From the NCBI GenBank assembly GCA_902767065.1, contig CACXFW010000416.1, forward strand, positions 1-7,052: a stretch of DNA of 7,052 bases, given 5' to 3'. Position numbers and translations under genes: made by a program. Origin of the DNA: an uncultured Lachnospiraceae bacterium. Its GTDB lineage: Bacteria; Bacillota; Clostridia; Lachnospirales; Lachnospiraceae. Shown one piece after another: positions 1-6,218 of this stretch (positions are counted from its first letter, which is position 1; every line of letters begins with the position of its first letter). The notes under the pieces are model-generated. The model saw nothing but the letters and a program-made list of their open reading frames with translations. It made no database searches and had not been told where the DNA came from.

Positions 1-88
1 ACAAGCGGTGAAACCGCTCTGTCCGCCCACAGCGAAGAACACGAAGTGTTCTGAGCAATGGGGGTGCTGAATAGTTACTTCTTTTTTT
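1..88. repeat. Cluster of small perfect hairpins, possible dispersed intergenic repeat cut by the window edge
   Basis: No gene is seen here. Three inverted repeats follow each other: AGCGGT/ACCGCT (4-9 and 13-18) with loop GAA, AGAACAC/GTGTTCT (36-42 and 46-52) again with loop GAA, and AGCA/TGCT (54-57 and 65-68) around a G-rich loop. A run of seven T follows at 82-88. The repeated hairpin style with identical GAA loops resembles the palindromic intergenic repeats common in bacteria, and the element may extend left of the window. It could also be the 3' end of an upstream transcript, but the T run lies about 14 bases past the last stem, so it is not a textbook terminator. The inverted repeats are seen directly; their repeat status is inferred. 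Confidence 0.45.
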
Positions 89-164
89 GATGAATCGCGC
101 ATAATCACAATCTTACATGGCAGCCGTGCAGGCAGAATCATTTCTGTACACGTCCTGAATATAA

Positions 165-215
165 CAGGGGCTGTGAAGACATGGGATTGAATTCACCCAG
201 GCTTCACAGCCCCTG
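165..215 (-). terminator. Long-stem hairpin downstream of the AllA-like gene, probable operon terminator
   Basis: A perfect 14-bp inverted repeat pairs CAGGGGCTGTGAAG (165-178) with CTTCACAGCCCCTG (202-215) around a 23-base loop. Inside the loop TGGG and CCCA can add a short inner stem. It lies 21 bases beyond the stop codon of the minus-strand gene ending at 237, which is where a terminator is expected. The following bases on the minus strand (TTATATTC) are only moderately U-rich, and on the plus strand AATTTT follows, so it may act in both directions with modest strength. Confidence 0.7.
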
Positions 216-236
216 CAATTTTCGATCGGTATCTGG

Positions 237-653
237 CTACTCCATAAAGATGCCCTTCGGCCTGTCATAGGTGTAGAAAACAGATTCGACCTCAAGGTTC
301 TCCGTGATCTTTACCTGCGCTTCCGGCGTCAGAGCCAGCGTCTGGTGCCAGATTCCTTTCTTCAGCACAACCGGCTTATCCAGGATAAACGCATGAAAGT
401 CTTCCGGCGTTTCATGCTCCGCCACGAGCAGCACCGTAATCCCGTGAAGCGGCTCAAAGGATTCCTTGGACGTCGGGTGGCATTCAATCTTCTGGATCTC
501 CTTGTTGGAATAGCGGAACACCGCGACCCTCCACGGGCTCTGAGGTTCTGTATCGGCGATATAGAAGTTGCCCGTATCACACGGCAGAAACTCGAGAACC
601 GTTCCAAATGGCTTAAATGCTGTTACACTCACACTTTCCAGCGGCATACGCAT
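237..653 (-). CDS. Ureidoglycolate lyase (AllA)-family cupin-like protein, small
   Basis: A 138-residue cytoplasmic protein without signal peptide or membrane segment. It resembles the ureidoglycolate lyase/hydrolase family: FKPFG at residues 13-17, an R-x-A-V-F-R-Y stretch at 42-48, FEPLHG at 66-71, and the family's C-terminal block with KPVVLKKGIWHQ at 93-104, including the typical G-x-W-H. True AllA splits ureidoglycolate into glyoxylate and urea and is about 160 residues, so this copy is somewhat short. The start at 653 is preferred because GAGGGG lies 8 bases upstream; a second ATG two codons later (647) is possible. It follows the DUF5107 gene by 62 bases in the same direction, so the two are probably cotranscribed. 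No purine or allantoin catabolism gene is near, so a role on a sugar derivative is as likely as ureidoglycolate cleavage. Family assignment is fairly firm; the reaction is open. Confidence 0.75.
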   Translation of the reverse strand: MRMPLESVSVTAFKPFGTVLEFLPCDTGNFYIADTEPQSPWRVAVFRYSNKEIQKIECHPTSKESFEPLHGITVLLVAEHETPEDFHAFILDKPVVLKKGIWHQTLALTPEAQVKITENLEVESVFYTYDRPKGIFME

Positions 654-700
654 CTTTCACACCCCTCTCCTGAGACAGTTTGCAGGCCTTCCCGATAGAC

Positions 701-724
701 ACTCAAAACAGATACTCAAAACAG
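701..724. repeat. 13-bp near-perfect tandem duplication across the DUF5107 stop codon
   Basis: The 11-mer ACTCAAAACAG occurs at 701-711 and again at 714-724, giving two copies with a 13-bp period. On the minus strand the first-read copy encodes the last codons and TGA stop (716-718) of the DUF5107 gene, and the second copy lies in the spacer to the AllA-like gene. This looks like a local slippage duplication. Confidence 0.8.
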
Positions 725-3700
725 TCCTTCCTCTATCATTCTCCGATACAGGATCGCGTTCTGATGGTCATACTCATACTCCAGTGCCTTGCCGAAGCAT
801 TCCTTCGCCTGCTCCATATCGCCCGATCCGATATCCGCAAGCCCCATCAGATACCAGCAGTGAGCGGTGTTCTTCTTTGTCAGGTCCGTCTCAAAGATCA
901 GGAAATCCGGCATGGAGACTGCGAAGTAATCATACTCAACCACATCCCGGAGATGCCTTTCACCGTAGTCCATCAGCTTGTTGAAGCACATGCAGGCCTC
1001 TTTCATTTTCCCGAGCTTCTGCTTCGCCAGGCCTTTGAACAGGATCATATCCGCAGGCTGGTCATAATAATACATCGCGCCCGCCGGCTCATCCTCGCCA
1101 AGCTCCGCGTTCTGATATGCCTCCTTCGCCTCATTGTCCCTGCCGAGCGCCTCCAGGGTCCTGCCAAGCCAGTACCAGATATGATTATCCTTGGTGCCTT
1201 CCAGTCTCCCTTCTCCCAGGTTCTCAGGATAGAGCAGGGCCAGTTCCAGTTTTTCCTTTGCCCCGGCGACGTCTCCATCCTTCAGGCAGCGGACCGCCAT
1301 CTGCACCAGACTGGTCTTGTATTGCATCGGAACCTTGCCTTCGCCGCCTTCCCACGGACGGAAATGATGGTTCATGATCGCCTCATAAACCTTGTCATAC
1401 TGTCCCATCGTATTGCGCAGCGTAAGCTCTTCCACCATAAGATCATCTCTTCGAAGCGGAAGAGAAGAATGTCTTCCGAAGGCCTCCAGCCGTTTCTCAA
1501 CCGGCACATTTACCTTCTTACGCAGCTGATCCAGCTCGAGAAATACCCTGGCGTCGTTTTCATCCAGGGAAAACGCCTTTTCCAGCTCCCCCCTCGCGTC
1601 CTCTGCCCGGTTCATTTTATTAAAATACACCAGCGCGAGGTTGCGGTGTACGGTCGGGAAGCTGTCATCTGCGCGTGCAGAATTCTCCCACAGCGCCATA
1701 GCCTTCCCGTACTGAAGCCTGTCATAGAACAGGCAGCCAAGATAGTAGGAAGCCTTCGCGCAGCTCTCTCCCTGATCTTCCAGCGTGCGGATCGCATCCT
1801 CCAGAACGAGAATGTCCTCCAGCTTATTCGGGAAGCAGTAGGAAGGATCATCCTGCTCCGCCGCAGCGTAAAACCCGGAAGATGTTCCCGTTTTTCCTGC
1901 GTCCTGTGCCCCGGCAGGAACAGCGCCCTTTCGCACCGCGTAGCCGCGGTAGTAATCGACCAGCGGGTGCTCTCCATCGTACAGCTCCAGAAGCTCCAGC
2001 GCCTCCTGTGCGAATCCTGCCTCCAGGAAGTCCCTGGCTCCGGCCAGATAATTCCCGGCAAATCCGCGCATCAGCGACTGCATCGCTCTCAGATCCTGGA
2101 TCTTCGAGGTGATCTGGTATTTTACGAAACGGGATACATAGTCGAACGGATCCACCTTCAGGCTGGAGGCGATCATGTCCAATGCTTCCTCACTGCGCCC
2201 GAGCTTTCTGAGAAGGGCAGCCTTCAGTCCCCTCGCCTTCACATGATGCGCATTCTTGATCAGGCTCTTTTCGACAAAGTCAAGGGCTGCGCTGTACTCT
2301 CCTCTGCGGGCCGCAATCGCAGCAAGATAGTAGAATCCCATCTCCTGCATCTCATTGCTCCAGCAGGCCTTGTAGAAGCGGTCATATGCCTCATCCTCTT
2401 TTCCCAGATACAGAAGGCACACGCCCAGATTGTACATTGCCTCGCTGTTATAAGGATTCGGCGTCATCATCGTCGAGCGTTTGATGGATGCCTCGAAATA
2501 AGGAACCGCCGCTTCAAAGTTGCCGCGCCGCATCAGAAGCAGCCCGTACGCGTTGTTCACGCGCATGTCGCCCGGGTCTCTCTTCAGCGCCTCCAGATAA
2601 TACGGATCCGGAAGGAAGGTGGCGTGGCGGTACTGCTCAATGTGTTCAGCGGTCAGGAGCAGCTCTTCGTTGGTCAGGATCTCCTCCGGCTTTTTCGCCT
2701 TCATGGCGCTCTTTGCCATCTCGGGAATCTCCTGCGCAGCAGGCTGATACTCGACAAGGATCCTGTCTTTGTCCCGGACAACGACGCGAAGATCCGTATC
2801 CTTCACCGCACAGGCAGCAACCGTCCCCTCATAGGTCTTCACCGGCGACAGCTCCGTTTCTACCGAGGAAATAAGCTTCCCTTTCACATACAGATCGATC
2901 TGAGCGCTCTCATGCGGCGCGGTCGCGTAGACAATGATATGCGCATTTCCATGATGAAACTCCAGGTTCACAGCCGCGTCGATCGTGGCGTTCTTCACCT
3001 GTCCCACCTTCTTGTAGGGCATGAAATACTGCGTGAAGGTCTTTTCCTCGAACGGCTTGAGCCATGTGAAGTCCGGCTGGTTGTCCGTGAATACGCCGCA
3101 CATCAGCTCAATGTAAGGCCCGTCCTCATCCGTCAGATTCCGGTCCCAGGCCTTTCCGAAATCGCCGCAGCCCCAGGTCCACTGCTTTTTGCCCGGGGAC
3201 ACATGATGATCCGCGACATGCAGAAGGCCAGCCTCGACGCCGTAGTCGTATCCGCCCACGAAGTCATAGGAAGAGCTCTCCGCCATATAGCTGGTCGGCA
3301 CAGGGATATTCTTATATCTGGAAATGTCCACGCCTTCACTGTAGTCATGCTTGTAATAAACGCCCCGCGCGATCGGGAACCTGGACACATCCCTCTTGCC
3401 GTGATCCATGACAAAATGCACATCCGACGGGAAGATGGACTGGGTATTGTCATTTACCGAAACCGCAGGGTTCGCCCACCAGAGAAATGTCTGCGGAAGG
3501 TTTGTCCGGTTGTAGAGCTGCCCCCTGATCTCAATGTATGCCCTGTCAGGATACAGGGTAAAGGAGGTGATTCCCTTGGTGCCGTACATCTGGTCAATGT
3601 CATTGCACGAAAGTGTCTTGCTTCCGTCCTCATGCTCTGAAATGACATAGTCCACCGGCAGATACGTCGTGGGGCGGTGGTGCTGCGGCCAGTTGAATTC

Positions 3701-4045
3701 AATGCCGCCCGAAATCCACGGTCCGGCAAGGCCGACAAGAGCCGGCTTGATCACATGGTTGTAGTAGACAAAGTCATAATTGTTCGTCTTGTCCAGCGCG
3801 CGCTGAATGCGGCCGCCCAGTTCCGGAAGGACCATGACCTTCAGGTAGTCATTTTCCAGCCAGACGGCGTGCCAGGTTTTATCCGTTCTGGTGAAGCTGA
3901 TCTCTTCCGTTGTCGGATAAGGATACAGTTTCCCGCTCGATCCCTGGTATACACGCTTTTCAAGGAACATCGGATTCTTATCGGGTTTTCCCGTCTCATA
4001 GGTCGGGATCATTACATCCTCTTCCCAGATTCTCACTTCACTCAT
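716..4045 (-). CDS. DUF5107 domain protein with C-terminal tetratricopeptide repeats
   Basis: A 1109-residue protein without signal peptide, so cytoplasmic. Residues about 40-350 match the DUF5107 type, thought to be related to galactose-mutarotase-like sugar-binding folds: PELGGRIQRA near 74-83, GGIEFNWPQHHRPTTY at 113-128, FLWWANPAV at 187-195, and a W/G/D-rich block ending DGPYIELMCGVFTDNQPDFTW near 308-328. A beta-rich linker follows (about 350-450). From about 450 to the end come helical TPR units, for example around 491-525, 534-565 and 569-600, with more at the C-terminus; a low-complexity Gly/Ala/Thr linker sits at about 707-725. TPRs mediate protein-protein contacts. The start at 4045 (MSEVRIWEEDV) is chosen because GGAG lies 6 bases upstream; the ATG at 4060 has no ribosome site. 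It is divergent from an AraC regulator and first in an operon with the AllA-like gene. A glycoside- or sugar-processing role is inferred, not shown. Confidence 0.88.
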   Translation of the reverse strand: MSEVRIWEEDVMIPTYETGKPDKNPMFLEKRVYQGSSGKLYPYPTTEEISFTRTDKTWHAVWLENDYLKVMVLPELGGRIQRALDKTNNYDFVYYNHVIKPALVGLAGPWISGGIEFNWPQHHRPTTYLPVDYVISEHEDGSKTLSCNDIDQMYGTKGITSFTLYPDRAYIEIRGQLYNRTNLPQTFLWWANPAVSVNDNTQSIFPSDVHFVMDHGKRDVSRFPIARGVYYKHDYSEGVDISRYKNIPVPTSYMAESSSYDFVGGYDYGVEAGLLHVADHHVSPGKKQWTWGCGDFGKAWDRNLTDEDGPYIELMCGVFTDNQPDFTWLKPFEEKTFTQYFMPYKKVGQVKNATIDAAVNLEFHHGNAHIIVYATAPHESAQIDLYVKGKLISSVETELSPVKTYEGTVAACAVKDTDLRVVVRDKDRILVEYQPAAQEIPEMAKSAMKAKKPEEILTNEELLLTAEHIEQYRHATFLPDPYYLEALKRDPGDMRVNNAYGLLLMRRGNFEAAVPYFEASIKRSTMMTPNPYNSEAMYNLGVCLLYLGKEDEAYDRFYKACWSNEMQEMGFYYLAAIAARRGEYSAALDFVEKSLIKNAHHVKARGLKAALLRKLGRSEEALDMIASSLKVDPFDYVSRFVKYQITSKIQDLRAMQSLMRGFAGNYLAGARDFLEAGFAQEALELLELYDGEHPLVDYYRGYAVRKGAVPAGAQDAGKTGTSSGFYAAAEQDDPSYCFPNKLEDILVLEDAIRTLEDQGESCAKASYYLGCLFYDRLQYGKAMALWENSARADDSFPTVHRNLALVYFNKMNRAEDARGELEKAFSLDENDARVFLELDQLRKKVNVPVEKRLEAFGRHSSLPLRRDDLMVEELTLRNTMGQYDKVYEAIMNHHFRPWEGGEGKVPMQYKTSLVQMAVRCLKDGDVAGAKEKLELALLYPENLGEGRLEGTKDNHIWYWLGRTLEALGRDNEAKEAYQNAELGEDEPAGAMYYYDQPADMILFKGLAKQKLGKMKEACMCFNKLMDYGERHLRDVVEYDYFAVSMPDFLIFETDLTKKNTAHCWYLMGLADIGSGDMEQAKECFGKALEYEYDHQNAILYRRMIEEGLF

Positions 4046-4051
4046 AGTATT

Positions 4052-4055
4052 CTCC
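4052..4055 (-). promoter_or_regulatory. Ribosome binding site deciding the DUF5107 start
   Basis: On the minus strand GGAG is followed by six bases (AATACT) and then ATG AGT GAA. The upstream in-frame ATG codons at 4060 and 4057 are preceded by CATTTGCCCG, which has no Shine-Dalgarno match. This sets the start at 4045, five codons inside the longest open frame. Confidence 0.8.
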
Positions 4056-4067
4056 ATCATCGGGCAA

Positions 4068-4096
4068 ATGACATCCGCCCGTCTTCCCTGTATAAT
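4068..4096 (+). promoter_or_regulatory. Sigma-A-type promoter for the AraC-family regulator
   Basis: ATGACA (4068-4073) matches the -35 consensus TTGACA in five of six positions. After a 17-base spacer comes a perfect -10 box, TATAAT (4091-4096). Transcription would begin near 4103, leaving a leader of about 67 bases before the start codon at 4170. Confidence 0.75.
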
Positions 4097-4117
4097 CAGG
4101 GTATAGCAAGGTATCAG
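4089..4117 (-). promoter_or_regulatory. Candidate promoter for the DUF5107 operon, overlapping the regulator promoter
   Basis: On the minus strand CTGATA (4117-4112) could be a -35 and TATACA (4094-4089) a -10, with 17 bases between. Each matches consensus in four of six positions, so the promoter would be weak without an activator, as expected for an AraC-controlled gene. Its -10 box shares bases with the -10 box of the opposite promoter. Transcription would begin near 4082. Confidence 0.45.
4097..4117. promoter_or_regulatory. Possible AraC-family operator: direct repeat one helical turn apart
   Basis: GGTAT occurs at 4100-4104 and 4110-4114, spaced exactly 10 bases, and CAG flanks both ends (4097-4099 and 4115-4117). 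AraC-type proteins bind with two helix-turn-helix motifs to half-sites about one turn apart on one face of DNA. The position beside the weak -35 of the DUF5107 promoter and downstream of the regulator's own -10 would suit activation of one gene and autorepression of the other. The repeat is short, so this is tentative. Confidence 0.3.
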
Positions 4118-4169
4118 ACTACTGTTTTAAAAAAATCCCGTAAACGAGATTCATTCCAGGAGGACGTCC

Positions 4170-5033
4170 ATGCATTCATCCGAGAAACACGTCACACCTG
4201 ACTCGGATTACTTCATATACGAACCGAGCACGCTTGCCCGGGACGTGTATCTGTATCCTCTTTCCACCGGGCATTTCCGATATACCGGCGGTTACCGGAA
4301 CCAAAGACGCAGCTTTGATTCCTTTGAACTGTTCTATGTGGAGGAAGGATCCGTGGAGCTGAAGAACCGCTCACGGACGCTTACAGCCTGCGCGGGCCAG
4401 TTTGTGCTGCTTGACTGCTACAGTCCGCACAGCTATTACAGCAAGGAAGGCTGGACCTGCTACTGGCTTCATTTTGACGGTCAGGTCGCAAGAGCCTTCT
4501 ATCGACGGATCATAGAAGCCTGGGACAGTTTCCGGTTTGATCTGGACCAGTACTCACCGGCTTATATGAACCTGATGAATATCTACGAACTCTTCCGGCG
4601 CTCCAGGCCTGTCGATGAGGCGGGGATCTCCTCCAACATCACATCGATCCTGAACGCAATCCTGTCAGGCGCCCCCGGAATCGGAGAACCCGTTCCGGCC
4701 AGGGAGGGGGTCGCGTCCGCGGTTGCCTACATCAATGAAAGGTTCCGCTATCCGATCTCCCTTCAGGACCTGGCTGATCACGCCGCCATCAGCCCCTATT
4801 ATTTCACACGGATCTTCCGGCGGGAAACAGGCGTTACGCCTCATCAGTATCTGGTGAACGCCAGGCTGTCAAACGCGAAGTTCCTGCTTCGGACTACGGA
4901 AGACTCCATCAAGGATATCGCGATTCAGACGGGCTGGGGGTCCGAAAGCACCTTTTGCTCCGCCTTCCGGAAAAACGCCGGGGTCACCCCTACCATGTAC
5001 CGCAGGAGCAGGCTCTACGATGAGGAATCATAA
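4170..5033 (+). CDS. AraC-family transcriptional regulator, sugar-sensing type
   Basis: A 287-residue DNA-binding protein. The N-terminal cupin-like ligand-sensing domain spans about residues 20-140, with the characteristic FELFYVEEGSVEL (52-64), CAGQFVLLDCYSPHSY (74-89) and YWLHFDG (98-104) seen in sugar-responsive members. The C-terminal AraC DNA-binding domain spans about 185-282: the first helix-turn-helix lies at about 196-219 (LQDLADHAAISPYYFTRIF), then GVTPHQYLVNARL, and the second at about 246-268, ending in AGVTPTMYRR. Length is normal for the family. The start is firm: AGGAGG at 4158-4163 stands 6 bases before ATG. It is divergent from the DUF5107 gene across 124 bases, so that operon is its most likely target; its gene ends facing the transporter operon, which it may also control. 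The effector is unknown. Confidence 0.93.
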   Translation: MHSSEKHVTPDSDYFIYEPSTLARDVYLYPLSTGHFRYTGGYRNQRRSFDSFELFYVEEGSVELKNRSRTLTACAGQFVLLDCYSPHSYYSKEGWTCYWLHFDGQVARAFYRRIIEAWDSFRFDLDQYSPAYMNLMNIYELFRRSRPVDEAGISSNITSILNAILSGAPGIGEPVPAREGVASAVAYINERFRYPISLQDLADHAAISPYYFTRIFRRETGVTPHQYLVNARLSNAKFLLRTTEDSIKDIAIQTGWGSESTFCSAFRKNAGVTPTMYRRSRLYDEES

Positions 5034-5055
5034 AACCCCTGCCCTTTGACAAAAT

Positions 5056-5098
5056 GAGACTGCCGCCAAGAGAAACCCTCGAAGCGGCAGTCTCTTTT
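5056..5098. terminator. Bidirectional rho-independent terminator between the regulator and the transporter operon
   Basis: An 11-bp perfect stem pairs GAGACTGCCGC (5056-5066) with GCGGCAGTCTC (5084-5094). On the plus strand TTTT follows (5095-5098), 22 bases after the regulator's stop codon. Read on the minus strand the same stem is followed by ATTTTGTC, so it can also end the transcript of the binding-protein gene that converges from the right. Confidence 0.88.
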
Positions 5099-5123
5099 CA
5101 GTCACGAGTCATATCCTGTTATG

Positions 5124-5210
5124 CCGTTCCCGGGCAATACCCCAGAACGGAACGATGTGGATGTTGATCCGTATTGCCGGATCGCTGAGACTGATTCAGA
5201 ATCACTCAGC
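5124..5210 (-). other. Structured 3' untranslated region of the sugar-binding-protein mRNA
   Basis: Three inverted repeats lie between the stop codon of the binding-protein gene and the terminator. GCTGAG/CTCAGC (5184-5189 and 5205-5210), with inner TGAT/ATCA, wraps the stop codon. Directly abutting it, GATCCG/CGGATC (5166-5171 and 5178-5183) encloses the six-base loop at 5172-5177. Then CCGTTC/GAACGG (5124-5129 and 5145-5150), with inner GGG/CCC, encloses CAATA (5135-5139). The second and third loops are complementary to each other. The fold could protect the mRNA from 3' exonucleases or be a regulatory RNA element. The pairings are visible in the sequence; any function is inferred. Confidence 0.5.
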
Positions 5211-6218
5211 GTCCTTACCCATGACTTCCTTGTAGGTCTCAGGAGTGACAACCGTAGCCGGAACCGCAGTCTCCATATCCGGATCTTCGCCGGCCAGGAT
5301 CTGCTCAAGAACGTTTACGGAGCCTTCGCCAACCTGCAGGGAGGAGAAGTAAGCCGCAGCCTTCATGCAGGTGCCGTCAGCACCCTTGTTGTTCCATTCA
5401 TCCTTCGCCATGTATCCGCCAAGTCCGACGACACATGCGTTTCCATCCAGTCCGATGCTCTCAAGAGCGCGGCACGCACCGATCGTTCCTTCTTCGTTCG
5501 CGCCGGTCACAAGCCAGGTCGTGATCTGCGGATTCGCGGTGAAGATCGCCGCAGCAGCGGTGTTGCCCTTGTCGGTGGTTCCGTCATAGTCAGCGGTGAA
5601 GATTCTGTCTTCCGGGAAATCCGGGCACAGCTCATGCCACTTGTCAAGTTCGCCCTCCGCACGCGGCACGCAGCTGGATACGGTATCCATCGTCATGATC
5701 AGAAGACCGGTATCGTCCTTGTCAAGCAGGCCGTTGTCGATCGCATAGTTCGCGATCCACTCGCCATTGGCCGCGCCGATGTTGTAAGCATCAATTCCAA
5801 CCCACGGAGCGATCTTCTCGCCATCAACTTCCAGCGCGTCGTCAGCAGCGACGATCGGGATTCCGGCTTCCTCACACTTGGTGACGGCCGCCTGGGACAG
5901 GGTCTGATCCGGGATGCAGGTCACGATACCCGCAGCATTGTTCGCGATCGCGTTGTCAATATCCTTCAGGTACTCCTCAGGGCTCATCTTGGCGTCGACG
6001 AAGATAAACTCACCGCCGTCAGCCTCAACCTTTGCCTTCGCCGCATCGCCCTCGTCGATGAACCAGGTCTGGTCACCGGCCTTGTAGATGCCGTACACGG
6101 TGCCGCCGCCGAAATCATAGCTGCTTTCCTTCTCGGTCTCGCCCGCGAACGCAGCCATGCTCATCGCCATCAGAGATGCCATCGAGAGTGCCATAACCTT
6201 CATTGCTTTGTTCTTCAT
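5202..6218 (-). CDS. AraF-like sugar ABC transporter substrate-binding protein
   Basis: A 338-residue exported solute-binding protein of the periplasmic-binding-protein type 1/4 fold, delivering a monosaccharide to the permease encoded just upstream. Residues 1-25 form a signal peptide ending AFA|GE, a signal peptidase I site; there is no lipobox cysteine. Its closest recognisable relative is E. coli L-arabinose-binding protein AraF: YKAGDQTWF (45-53) aligns with its first sugar loop, CIPDQTLSQA (101-110), AADDALE (124-130), PRAE (185-188), and TTWLVTGANEEGTIGACRA (233-251) follow in the same order. Contact positions K46, W52, D127, R186 and N241 appear kept, while AraF Glu14 and Asn232 seem to be Gln50 and Tyr269, so the ligand may differ from arabinose. 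The start has AGGAGG (6227-6232) 8 bases upstream. It is the last gene of its operon, 171 bases after the permease. General role is firm; substrate is not. Confidence 0.92.
   Translation of the reverse strand: MKNKAMKVMALSMASLMAMSMAAFAGETEKESSYDFGGGTVYGIYKAGDQTWFIDEGDAAKAKVEADGGEFIFVDAKMSPEEYLKDIDNAIANNAAGIVTCIPDQTLSQAAVTKCEEAGIPIVAADDALEVDGEKIAPWVGIDAYNIGAANGEWIANYAIDNGLLDKDDTGLLIMTMDTVSSCVPRAEGELDKWHELCPDFPEDRIFTADYDGTTDKGNTAAAAIFTANPQITTWLVTGANEEGTIGACRALESIGLDGNACVVGLGGYMAKDEWNNKGADGTCMKAAAYFSSLQVGEGSVNVLEQILAGEDPDMETAVPATVVTPETYKEVMGKDAE

Noticed and set aside
113..295. A 60-codon minus-strand frame across the left terminator
   Set aside because: It runs through a 14-bp terminator stem and overlaps the 3' end of the AllA-like gene in another frame; no ribosome site or family resemblance.
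680..3640. A 986-codon open frame on the plus strand, opposite the DUF5107 gene
   Set aside because: It is entirely antisense to a gene with clear domains, its translation shows no domain pattern and is rich in Arg, His, Leu and Ile as expected for an antisense shadow, and no convincing ribosome site was seen. Codon bias of the real gene keeps stops out of this frame.
4046..4060. The upstream ATG at 4060 as start of the DUF5107 gene
   Set aside because: It lacks a ribosome site, while ATG at 4045 has GGAG six bases upstream and begins with a typical N-terminus (MSEVRIWEEDV).
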